Positions 25,667-37,560 of a DNA stretch of 64,000 nucleotides are shown here, one piece after another. Below the pieces are notes generated by a model. It ran no database searches. It had not been told where the DNA came from and was given only the letters and a program-made list of their open reading frames with translations. The position numbers were made by a program, and so were the translations under genes. Position 1 is the first letter of the stretch; every line of letters starts with the position of its first letter. The DNA is from Callaeas wilsoni (Eukaryota > Chordata > Aves > Passeriformes > Callaeidae), in assembly GCA_013398955.1 (NCBI GenBank), contig VWPU01013666.1:1-64000 (forward strand), read 5' to 3'.

Positions 25667-28600
25667 GGATTGAATTTATTGCAGCAGCTTCCCACAGATG
25701 ACAGACCCGGAATTCAATGAGATCTAGTCTGACCAAAGAAAGGCAGGTACAATAAATTTTTTTAAAATTACATTTATAATATATTTCCTGTATCTGAGAA
25801 ACAGCTAGATGAATTAAGAAATAAGGGTTTGTCCCCCTCTTTTTCTCCCTCTATAAGTCATAACTATTTAGTTCCAAATAAATACTCTGCAGTTTTGCCT
25901 CCTCAGACATACCAAAGACATCTCAGTGCAAGCAATATAGTTAAATCATTGTTGAAAACATCACCGACAGCACAACATAAAAATCCACAGCTTTTAAAAC
26001 AGAGGAACGGGGCAACCTTGACTCCCTGTTTCTTTTTATACATTTTAAAGGCCTCTCAGGATGATGTTTTCTGTGTCAGGTTTGGAAAGCTGCTGGAGAG
26101 CAAATGTGGTGTGAATCTAGCGCTTGATGCATACTCTGTTGGGGGAATATAACCTGATCTCGTATGAAAATGGAAGAGATGATGTAGTGAGTGTCTTTCA
26201 CATCTGTGATTCAATCCCAGAGCATTATGAATCACATTAAGTGCTTGCTGAAAAGTCACTGGGAAGATTTCCAAATGCCTCTACACAATGCAGGAGTAGT
26301 ATCAGTCAGGTTCTTGAATCACAAGCATTTTCAATGGCATAGTTAGGCTAAAGTGTTCGTGTAGTGTGAGAATAGCACACCCCTTGTCAAACAGCACAGC
26401 ACGTTCTGACAAACAGGATTGCAAGACGAGAGCACAGAAAAAACATGGAAGTGATTTTTAACATGGGTGGGGAAAGCAAAAACCGTCAATAATAAGCAAA
26501 ACATCATTGAATCTATGATTGTTATCTAGGAGATAAATTATATATTTGAGAGTATAATGCAAAAGAAAGACAACCCAACACTCTAAATGAAATATATGCT
26601 TCTTTCTTCTCCTCCTTTTATACAGGTTCTATTAAAAGAAGCACTGAAGAGTAGGTAGAGATGCTTGCATAAGAAGTATAATGCCAAGATTGACGCTCAA
26701 GTGGGATGTGTCAGAAATTAAAAACCTCTCCACAGTCCTACAGGAGGGAACAAGCTCATAGACGTGTCATAAGTGCATCAAGGAAATAATATATACAATA
26801 TCCATTAATGATACAATACAAAATCACAAACCCAGCATAAAACCTTCAGAGAAATCTCCTATTTTAGTGGCTCTCATCAGAGTTGTTCCCAGCTAAGTTA
26901 AACTGAGACATGTCTTCCATACAAAAGTACGGCAGCATGGAAATGTGAGATACAGGTTTGCAGATGCCCAGAGTAAGGAAGTATTGAATAAAAGATTAAC
27001 AACTGAACTTCTATTTGACATACTGATATTGCCAAAACCATAATTCTAGCCAGATTTTGACTTCCCTATGTGAAATAATCCTGATGGCTTTAGACATGGA
27101 ACAAAGTCACCCACATTGGTCAGACAAATAATATATTTCCATCAAAATGCAGACCTGAATAACTGGTATAATTTTTGTATAAACATCAACTACAGCTGTC
27201 TAAAGATCAAGATTTACTATGTACTGATATTTACTCTAAGAGAGTATTTACTATCAACAGGATAACAGATATAGTAAATAAAAAATAAGGAATACTAAAA
27301 ATACCATGGCTAATTTAAATGCTGCAAATAATAAATGCTAAAATTCTCATGACATCCTCTGTGTCTGACACTTCATTAATCAAACCCTGCTTCTTGAAAA
27401 CCACACATTGAGAAATACATGATGAGAGAAAAATCATAAACAAGGATTAAAAAAAAAAAGAAAACAGAAGAGATTTGCCATTTCCTTCCATTTCTCCTCT
27501 TTCAATTCCAATGTGTCAAGGAACCTCAAGATATTGCATAAATTTCTTATCATTTAAATTAGAATTTTTGAAATCCACAAAAATGCACACAGCTTGTTAT
27601 TACTTCCACTAAATTACAGGCAACTCACCAAAGAAATAACCTTCTAAAGTACGAGCTGTGAATAGGAGGTTATGTGGGCTAAAATACCTTTTGCCTACAA
27701 GAAGCATTAAACAGAACCTAGTGCCAGAGATTAGCACAGTGAAATCTGTCACTTACTTTAAAGAATTGGAATGGGGGGTAGTTTAATAAAAAACCTGCTG
27801 TAATGGTTTAGGACCCTATTAACACAGTTTAGGAGATCTCCCTATAATTACCCTGTATTCTCTGTCTGATATTACAGCTCTTATCATGAAGGTGTCAGTG
27901 TACATGCACTCTATCATTTGTTAATGACTGCCAAGTCACAGACTCATCTCTGGTCAGGAAGCAAACTATTCTGGTTAACCATATAAATGGAAACTGTAGA
28001 TGCCATAACCTGGAGAGGTCAGAACTTCCTTTTCTCTGGCCATCCCAGTGATTGATGATGATTTGGAAACAAGAATTAATTTAGCATAGAAAAATAAGAC
28101 CAAAACGTTCATCTTATCCCTTGTCAGCAGAGAATCTGTGTGCTGCTGGAGAAGATGCACAGAGCTTCATGGGAAGCTTGGAGTAAAGAAAGAGGTACAG
28201 AGAAAATGAGACATTTAATATGGAAAGTAGCCCAAGTAGAAAAGGGAGCCTTTGCAGGACAAAGATAACTGGATAAAGCAAGTCCAAAGGAAGGAGTACA
28301 GCACACCTCCTAACGAAGACAAAAATTATTAGCAAGTGATCGGAAAAGTAAGACAAAGAAAAACTTACGAGATTTACTTTACTGTTTGCATCTAACTTAG
28401 GATACTGAAGTAGGAGCTTTGAGGCTGGAAGGATTGGAGGAGGTTGTAAAACCCTATGTGAAACAGGTGAACACTTAAAAGAAAGCATCAGCATCATGCC
28501 CTTTGACATTGCAATAGAAGTGTCAAAGAAGTAGTTTACGCTACTAAAGATTCCTTCTGGTTCTTGAGGATCTGACAGTATTTTGTGGGAGAGGCCTTGT

Positions 28601-28751
28601 TTCTGTTAATGTCCTCTAACAAAAGCATTCCATCTTGACTTAAGAAGCCCAGTAATGGGAAATTTATGCTCCTTCAGTAACTTATTGCAGAGAGCAACAA
28701 TCATCATTGTTCAAACAAAACCACAGAATTTACTCCTGCTCTGAATTTGTC

Positions 28752-29020
28752 TCGCTGTAGCACCCAGCTTCCACTGGCTCTTAAATCTTTTCCCCTGCTC
28801 TGAAGAGCCCTCTCTTATGAAATTTCTCTTGCAGGCACTTAGGGACTGTAATCATATCACCCATTAACCTTCTTTTTGATAATCTAAATAAATTGAGCTC
28901 CTTTCTGCAGAAATCACATTTTTCTAATCCTTTAATTAGTCTGTGGCTCTTCTCTGTGCCCTCTTTTTTCTGAAGTGTGCAGCCCAGACCTGGAAGCCCC
29001 ACTGCTGCAGTCACAGAAGG
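28752..29020 (-). mobile_element. Ancient amniote-type CR1 relic
   Basis: Read on the plus strand, the segment contains ATCATATCACCCATTAACCT, a TTTTTGATAATCTAAATAAA and TTGAGCTCC block, TCTAATCCTTTAATTAGTC and TGTGGCTCTTCTCTGTGCCC. It then has a CAGCCCAGACCTGG block. This is the order found in old CR1 copies of turtles, crocodilians and birds, in reverse complement. Weaker similarity may continue to about 29240. The strong divergence fits insertion before the bird radiation. Confidence 0.6.
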
Positions 29021-29464
29021 CAGAAATACAAAGGTGATGCCACTTCTCTACCAGTTTTTTGTATTCTTGTTTGCACACTTGAATGAATCTCTTGGCCCCA
29101 GGGTCAGACCCAGGTGTGAGTGAAGGTGTACCATGGGGCTGGTATTTTACCCTCAGGCATCCTTCCAGTTCTCCTCCTGTAGCTTTTATTTATACATCCC
29201 TATATTTCACTGCACTGAACACAGCTTTTTAGGTAAGTTCAGTACAATTTATTTCCTACTTTACTATTAACTGAGGTGATTGACAGGTATAATTGAGATA
29301 AGGAATATGACTCAGATGCTGACCATCCTAAAGACAGGGCTACCCATCCAGCTTTCTTGCTTTCCTCCCAACAAATGGCTGGGAATGACATTTCTAACCT
29401 CCACCAGCAGGTCAAGTCAATCAAACACATATAGTTCTATATATCCACTACAGTATATTACAGT

Positions 29465-29484
29465 ATTGTAGTATATACTACAAT
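29465..29484. repeat. 20-nt perfect palindrome
   Basis: The sequence ATTGTAGTATATACTACAAT equals its own reverse complement. Related TA-rich, partly palindromic sequence lies just to its left (29440..29464). It is probably a by-product of low-complexity TA-rich DNA. Confidence 0.6.
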
Positions 29485-29499
29485 TACATTCTGTTCCAT

Positions 29500-32400
29500 G
29501 ATCAAACCTTCAGGCTGAACAAACAATTTTACTGCCTGTATGGAGTATCAAAAATACTGATGGCCCACATCATTAATTCCCTTGCATCTGAAAAGGAAAA
29601 CACTACAAGGTTATGCAAAGGTAAATTACAACGAGCAATGAAATTACTGCAAAAAGGCGGCTGCATCGAGACATCCTTGTTGTCATGTTGTATTCCAGCC
29701 CCTCTGCTCATTTTAGCTTTGTTAGCAACTTTATTTCAACTCTTTGGACTAGATGGAGCTATAGTTAAGTATATTCTACTACAGGTTGTTTCTGCAATGC
29801 TTTGTGGAGGACCAATACTCATATCTCATTAGCCACAAGCTGTTTCCTGTCGAGAAAGGCTTTTTTATTTCTTTTTCCCACCCAGAAATCATGGCTAAAC
29901 TGCTTTTACATTTAACACTGATTTTTATCTCAGTATGTGACAAGTCTATATAGAATAATTATCCTTATTTGGTCCAGTTTGTAAACATTCATCATGTGAG
30001 TTCATCTCATGTCTTTTTGTTTATGTTTGGGTTAGGTTTTTTGCTTGGTTTTGTGGCTTTGTTTTTGGTTTTGTTTTGTTTTTTATTTCTTGCAATTACA
30101 ATGAAAGCTCTTTAATGAGTTCAACACTTCCACTTGATGCTTAGGTGATACATTCTAATCAATTTCCCAGGCTAATTATAAATGTGACTAGGTGGCTGTA
30201 AGCACTGAGAAAACATAATCCTCTCTTTACTTTAGTTTCTGCAAAGGTCTCTTTTTGTAAAGTAAACAGTTATGTCACAAACTAAGAGCATTTCACAGTA
30301 TCAGTGCAGCGAGCTTTGCCTACTCATCGCTGCGTATCAGAGAGCCACAAGAAGAAATTGTTTTGGATAGAGAGGATGGCCTGGAAAAGAGGTGAGAGAC
30401 AGCAGTGAGTTATCAATGTTTTGGCACATTTGGCTTTACTTTTGAGAGCCTGGCTGCCCAGTATCCGTGTGAGGTAAATTAAGTTTATCAGCATGTAAGA
30501 GGGAAAAAGTAGAGTCCACAGTTCTATAGCAGAGATTTATCCTTTTCGGTCTTGCATGGAACCACAAAGCCATGGGCTTTTTATTTGATACCTTCATAGC
30601 ATGGTGTCAGCCAAAACCAGAGCCCATAAAAATGCAAAGCTGTAGCAGAGGACTTTAAAAAAAAAAAAAACAAACTTGAGCAAATTATTTTTCAAAACAG
30701 TCTGATTTTTAATATTGATTTTAATAGGACCTAAACACACAAGCAAAACCAGAGTAAATACTTGGGTCAGAGGGCCAGCAACTTACTGCTTCAAGTATCA
30801 GCTTGCATCTGTAGGGAGAATACATTAATTTTGGCCTTCTTTCTTAGTAAAGAAGGTAAAACATTAGATAAAAAATGCCATTATCATGAAACATCTAATA
30901 TACTGAATCACTTTCCCGGCTTTCTCACTTAATTTATATATGAAATAATGCAAACATCTCTCCAAGGAGATGAAGTGTTATTAGCTTGTCTTTATCTAAT
31001 TTAAAGAGCAATGATACTGTGAACTGCATTTCAGCAGGCATAAACTGAGATCTGCATTACTGTGCAACTGTGCTCTTCTTCTGCCTTTGCAATGGGAATG
31101 GATCTGCTTCTCTATTTTGTCAGCATGGATGCCAAATTGAAGGTTAGTGTCCTGGAAATTTTGAAGGAAAAAACTACGCAAGCTGTTGCCTCTACTATTT
31201 TTAAAACGTTTAAGAACAGTCTTAAGAGTGTGGTAAAAACATTGATGACAGATTGAAAAAGACAGTTTACCTCTTGATGCATAACTACCTGCTTTGCTTT
31301 ATTCTAAAAGACAATAAGGCAATGTGCCTGCATGTTAAACTGCATTCATACAGCATTTTTAAACAAAGAAAAAATTGCTTGAGCATTATTTAATACACAG
31401 TGTCTTTGACTGAGTGGACTCTCCTTTCTCAACTTGCTGTCTTAAATGGTAGTAATTTAGTCCCATATCTAGATTGTAAATACTTTTTGAGTTTATGCTC
31501 AGAGAAAACATCCTGTAAATTATTTGCTCACTGAAGAAACATCGTTTAAAAAAATAAACAAATCAAAGAAAATTGTGTCCTCTAATAACTGTTACATACT
31601 CCAGTAACAAAACCTCTTGCAGAGAACATTGGAATTAATGAGAACACTGCAGAAAGTTACTACGGAATGACAGGTTTAGGAGAGAGAGAAGAAATAATGC
31701 AGAGAATAACCGTTAAACCCAGACTGTTCATTCAAGGTCACTGAGCCTTTTTAAATGTTTCAGCAATACTAAAATAATGCAAAGGCAAAGGACAAGGGTG
31801 CACCAGTACAGCGTCTGATTTCAGACTACACGATTTATGTCTGGCAACAAAAATCGAAAAGGAAGAAGCCTCTCCTTCCTTCCTTCACTCCCTGTGTTTC
31901 AGGTGTATGTTTCCAAACCAATAGCTAATTCAAAATAGAATTAATTTGGACTATATTACAGTGAAAGAGATTGCAGATATAAATAAAAAAAAAAAAAAAA
32001 CAAAACAAACCAACATATTGAAGTGAAATTATTCCACAATGATAAACAGGAAAAAGCATGAGAGACAATAGGGGAAAAAAAAAAGTCAGCACAAAAAGTG
32101 CTGTTTCCTAGGAACCTTGCATAAGTGACAATTTTTTACTCTTTTCAGGCTATCACCATGGTTTTATTTGCTTGTGAATGGAGAAGAGTATCCAGTGATT
32201 TTATCCAGTTATTATTTATTAAAAGGCATTCTCCCTCACCCCTCTAAATTCTTGAGGAAGTTACAAATCCAAACATAATTGAAGTGAACCCCATCTTCCC
32301 ACAAAAGTTGTAAAAAAAAAAAAAAATTTTGGTTCTCACAATTGTAAATATGGCTCAGAGCTTTGTGTCACTTGCCACTTTAAAGTGTTATGCTCTATTC

Positions 32401-34540
32401 TTTCTGCCTTAACAAATTGTAAATCCTTTTTCTCTTAAAAGCAGGACAGCATCCAATCCTAACATGAAAAGTAAGGAATTGGACACTTTAATTTCTTTGA
32501 GGATCTGGGCCCTGTTGTCACCAAATTTCTATTCCTAATCTAGAAAATGAGAATAGTTGCATTTTCCTTCTTCACATCAATGGTCCAAGGAGATAGCTGT
32601 GCTAATCTCTCAGATACTTCAGTAGGCCAACCACAGCCTTTCCTACAATTCTACTCTCTTTTAATCCTGGTTTGAAATACTCTGGGGATATATAAAAGCA
32701 TTTAATGTTAATATTGGGGGAAAATATTTTGAAAAATAACACTTGCGTTGAAAATAAGTAATATTTAAGGAAGATGGAAACTAGAAATTCCACTATAATT
32801 GAGGGAATTTCGGTTAGAGAAAAAGATGGACTGATGTCATTAGAAATATTAACTTTTCATACAGTATTCAAAGAAAACAATTTTTCTTCAGAAAAATAAA
32901 AATACTTTGGTTTTCTTTTTTCCAAATCAAACATTCCACTGAAATTATTAATTACGAAAAGAATAAAAAATGTATCAGTAGATTTGACTCGTTTTTTTCC
33001 TCCTCATTTTGCTACAACCCCTTTCATGACTTGCTATCCCTCATTTGTGAAAAATCTCAAATCTAGTGGAAAAAAATACTCTCTTAGGCTTTCCAGCTAT
33101 TGAGTTCAATAAAAGAAAATGTACTTGCATCTCTTCAGGAATGCACTTTTTCTCTTTCCTTCATCCCTAAAGACAAATTATGGTATTTGAAGTCCAACAT
33201 GCACGTAACCCACCTGGTGAGGACTTTCTCTATTGTATACCTATTTATCTTTGTTCTCTGTTTGACCACTTTTTCTATCTGCGCAGAACACAACCAAGGT
33301 TTAAAATCCTTCCACTTTTAACTTTGTCTCACTTAACTTCTGAAATGTCATTCAAAGAGAAGTGAAAAGACAGAGAAGAGGCAGCTATACAAATCAGCTC
33401 CAAGTAGTGCTGTTGTTTGAATATTTGTAACCTCAAAAAGCATTCAGAAATCCCCAAAAATGCACCATAATTGAATTGCTTACTGTTAGTTATAAACACC
33501 CTTGGCAAGAGCTCACTCACCGAATGGAACCTCCTGTGTTTAAATGGAAGCTTGAACTTTTCACTGTATTGAACAGCTGACCAAAAGTGAAAATTAAAAC
33601 TGTTCTAGGTTTGCTTTAGTATTTGCCCACACAGTAGCTTTAATTCTTGTTAAAATATAGAAGTAAACACATAATGTACATTTTTACATGTTTATGTCCA
33701 AGGAGAACAGCTATAAAATTGCTACTAAATCCCAGCTTGCTTCTGTGAATTTATATTCTTTTTAGTTCAGTATATTTTAATTAGACTAGAACAGCACATT
33801 TAAACACTGATCTTACCACCTCTGGTTTGGAAACATGTCTGGATAAGAGTCACCTGTCACTGCACTAGTACACTAAATAAATCTTTACTACCTGGACTTC
33901 CAACACTTTCACTGCTCAGTTTGCTTCAGGTGACATGTCGTCCTCAAAGGTAAATGAAGAAAAAAGCAAATTTGGAAAAAACAGATTTTGATCAGAGACT
34001 TATCTGTTCTGATTACCAGATCATTGGTGCTTTTCAGTTAAGCACTCTGTAGTTGTAAACAGTCCTGATAAAACTATCCTAGCAGTAAATGGGGATCGAT
34101 ATAAAGAAGTCAGATCTTTGAATTCTGTCGATGGAACAAAATATGGACAAGTTAAACACACTTTCAAAAAAATCCCTTTCATAAACATAAAAACTATGGT
34201 GAAGAGTTGTGTTTTAAGACACAAAAGGCAACGCTGCCTTAAAGGTGGGAAATACGGTGCGTGCAGATGGTTTGATCTGAACACGCACTCCCTTAATGAC
34301 CTTGTGCTGATCAATACTTAAACACGTTCTGGCCAACTGGGAATGTTCCCTGAAGAAAGCAGTTCTGATTCTCACAGAGCAGAAGTCAGAACGATTAATA
34401 CAGTGTTTTCCACCTGTGATCATCTGTATATTCACTAAGTTTTTGCTACTGGTGATTTCACCCACCCTGTCAATATCTGCCTTCTTTGATGTTTGACTCT
34501 TTCTCTTGTGCAGAGGAGACCACAGCTCTGTTTGAGCTCA
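29500..34540. other. Intron stretch, no recognised element
   Basis: AT-rich, with several A13-A16 runs and a G/T-rich tract near 30.05 kb. A 90-codon open frame at 29560..29832 has a hydrophobic middle but no recognisable family, codon signal or splice context, and is taken as chance. Confidence 0.5.
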
Positions 34541-34547
34541 TCAAAGT

Positions 34548-34589
34548 TCAAGTACAAAACAGCAGTTTTAAAACTGACTTTGTACTTGA
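34548..34589. repeat. Nested inverted repeat (42 nt)
   Basis: Outer arms of 11 nt (TCAAGTACAAA at 34548..34558, TTTGTACTTGA at 34579..34589) enclose a 14-nt perfect palindrome, CAGTTTTAAAACTG (34563..34576). The structure could extrude as a cruciform or fold in RNA. No function is known to me. Confidence 0.6.
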
Positions 34590-35805
34590 TGGGTTGTTTT
34601 CCCCTCTTTTGGTTTACACAATAAAATAGGGCCAGGAATTTGGTCTGGAGAATGACTGCTTCATACAACTCGAGCAGCCCTTTTGAGCCTAAGTGGCACC
34701 AAACTATAAACAACAAAATTACTTAGGCCAGACTACAATTTCAGGCATTAGAAGCCAGGCTTGACCTACAGAAATGAAAGGCAGCTTACACCAAACAAGG
34801 ATGTACATTCCGCTCTATCCTCTCCCCTTGTTGCTTCAACACTTGCTCTTTCCCTCTGCTGTGACCCCCAACAAAGAATGGCCCTTTCCCTTCCAACAAT
34901 GCTATTTGTATTTCAGAAAGACAGAAGAGGCTTCTTCCAGTGCAACCTTCTGAGTAAAAAGAATGTTTTCTCAGGTGATTGTTTTTTGCCAAATTTCATC
35001 TGGGAACCGGATGAGCTACTCCTATTAGCAGATATTAGAAGATTAGGATTGGATCCTGCTATTCTTTCATGTACCTGTTTCCCTAATGAGTCTTGCACAC
35101 AGATCAGTTGTAGATGTGGCTCTAATTTTGTGCAATTTAGATATCACTCTATGCAAAACTGCATTAGACTTCAGTGTACTTTGAAATAAAATCACTTACT
35201 CTCCTGACTTTCTTTTTTCCTCCCTGTGGTCTATGAAATATCCATTGATATGGCAGTGCTGATCTGCAGCAGTTCTCCCTGCTGACTTAGGCCAGCAAGC
35301 TGCTCATGAATCTAGCAGATGTTTCAGTTGTCTAGGCCAATGGAAACCTTATGGACCCTTTTTTCTTCATCTCCTCCCAGGAGCAAATATTGGTACAGCA
35401 GATATCTGGATGTGTGCCATGTAGCAGCAGAGACAGGAAAAAGCTGCTGTGGCTTCGCTGAGCATGGTGCTGTATAATGATTTTTCTCCAGTCCTCTCTA
35501 AGAGAGGTATTTACAAATGCCATGCTCCTCATGTGTAGCTAAACATAAACCTGGGCTCTTTAAAAAAAAGTCCCTAAACTTCCCCTGTTGTGCTATTGAA
35601 CCTTAGCTTAATACACAGATATAAATTAGAAAGATACATTCATATGGTGGCCTTCTTTTTCCCTGCCAATGTAAATTTAGAAACGCCTAAATGCAAGTTG
35701 CATTCAGCATTGTGCCCCTAACAGATTGTACACACTGCGACAATGGAAACTGTTAAGGGGATTTAGGACATGAACAATTTTATTTTTTTAGAATTTAATT
35801 TAAAA

Positions 35806-35991
35806 TATGGAACACGTTGCCCAGAGAAGCTGTGGATGGCCTGTTCCTGGAAGAGTTCAAGGCCAGGCTGAGTGGGGCTCTGAGCAACCTGGTCTAGGGA
35901 AAAGCATCCCTGCCCATGGCAGGGGGTTGGTACTGGATGAACTTTAAGGTCCCTTCAAACCCCAGCCATTCCGTGTTTCTGTGATTCTATG
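35806..35991 (+). mobile_element. CR1 LINE 3' end, about 185 nt
   Basis: The copy runs from ACACGTTGCCCAGAGAAGCT through TTCAAGGCCAGGCTG, GAGCAACCTGGTCTAG, CTGCCCATGGCAGGGGGTTG and TTAAGGTCCCTTCAAACCCC to the terminal GTGATTCTATGG. It is a typical 5'-truncated avian CR1 in the plus orientation, antisense to CADM2. Confidence 0.92.
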
Positions 35992-37353
35992 GTAATTTAA
36001 AGGAAATTATATTCCAGAATTCTCTAGCTGTCCTCAAAAACTGCTTTTTGAAAAATTATTTTTTCATCACTTGACCTCACTTTCACAGTGGGTGGTAGGA
36101 ACAGTCTCTTATTCAAAATCTCTAAGTTCTTATTCTAGAATCTGTTTCTTTTTTTATGGTGACCTTTGGATCCCTTTTATTTGTGAGAATTCAACATGGA
36201 GTCTGTCATTTCCAGCCGCCTATGAATAAAAAGCTTCAACCCAAATATCATATTTGCCTGACATTCTTGCCCTTACTGATCTTAAAGGTAATAATTTGGT
36301 TTAACAATAGGGATCAGACAAAAAAAAAATTCCAAATTTCTTTACTTTATGCATTCATGAAACATATTTTTAGATATAAGCATTCATTATTCCTCTCTCA
36401 TGAGCCAATTAAATTCCGACTCCTCAGAAAGCACAAAAAGGGACAGGAGAGGGGCACCTGTGTGAAGACAGTGGCAGAACTCAGAAATAACTTCTGAATT
36501 TCTGCAAGAGGTATTAACATTAGCTTCAGTGTCATCTGGGCTGAAATCTTTGTCTTTTTTTAACAAAAAAGCCTAATTTCTGTCCAACAGGCTGACAGGA
36601 TAACTTTATTCATCAATTACTTTCAATTAGAAAACTGCATCTTTCTTAGGAAATTTTTTTGTCTTCCTTAAAATCACATTTAGGTATGTCCTCTTGCACG
36701 AAGAATCCCTTACACATCTGGAATGAGAATCACAGTTAAATTAACTTTATTCAAAAGGCAAAGAATCAAATTAATCAGCTCCATACAAATACCCTCATAT
36801 CTGTACAGCTAAGTTCAACTTTAAAAAAAAAAAGAAAAAATTAAAAAAGGTTAACTTAAGAGGCTACAGTAACTCTATAATTGATTTAGTATAGAAAAGT
36901 TTCAGTGAATTTTATAACATGTGATCCACAAGGGCTCTCAGCAATAATAGTTTTGCAAAATATTTTTTTTTTAAATCCACTGAAATGTAAGAAATCAGCA
37001 AGTAAATTGATATGTGCATTAAAGTCATTTTCTAGGTCAGTGAATTGATGTCAGTAATGGTTGACTAGACTCCCTACTTGGCTGTAAGAATATTTTAGTT
37101 GAAGCCTTTTATTTTATAGTTTACTGAATTATTATAAAGGTTATTTGGTACCTAACAAAATGTTGTCTTCTAGAAAAGAGAAAAAACCCACTTAAACTCT
37201 CTACATGGTTGAGAAAATGTCTGCTCTGGTCAAATTTGCAGGATAGACAAAAATTCTGTTCCTGGCCACACTGACATTACCTCACCTCCTGCATTTTACA
37301 TAATAAATTAGTACAAAAGCGCCATTTTTCAGGATTAAATCACATCATTATTT

Positions 37354-37560
37354 TGTCACGGCCAACAGGCAGGAGCGATAACTCGATATCTTTACAGCCC
37401 TGCGAGGTGACTCCCAGCCGCGGAGTGGCCATGGAGCAGAGCAAAAAAGGCGCGGTGCAGCTGAAGCTTTGCTGGCTGGATGACACAGATCTCTGGAACA
37501 AGCTTGAAGCTCAGCTGACACATCCACGCACGGTTATTACCTGAATCACAGCCACACTCA
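37354..37560 (-). mobile_element. Possible LTR fragment (CpG-containing, distinct from flanks)
   Basis: Sequence character changes abruptly at TGTCACGGCCAACAGGCAGG, which in reverse complement would be an LTR end in ...CCGTGACA. Several CpGs follow (gcgataactcg, agccgcgg, ggcgcgg), then structure unlike the AT-rich intron on either side. The layout recalls 3' halves of avian ERV LTRs, but I cannot name the family or place its other end. A CpG-rich regulatory element is the alternative. Confidence 0.35.

Noticed and set aside
28058..28085. ATGATTTGGAAAC on the plus strand, resembling the start of the CADM2 signal peptide (M-I-W-K)
   Set aside because: It is on the wrong strand relative to the CADM2 exons, stops after a few codons, and does not continue into signal-peptide sequence.
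28114..28509. 131-codon open frame on the minus strand with hydrophobic stretches
   Set aside because: Leucine/serine-rich translation of AT-rich, purine-rich plus-strand DNA. No family recognised and no gene structure.
29560..29832. 90-codon frame with a membrane-like segment
   Set aside because: A hydrophobic run alone is weak evidence. No homologue is recognised and there is no support from splice or promoter signals.
34761..35189. 142-codon open frame on the plus strand, cysteine-rich towards the end
   Set aside because: No signal peptide, conserved spacing or recognisable family. The cysteine richness is not ordered like a known domain. Taken as chance.
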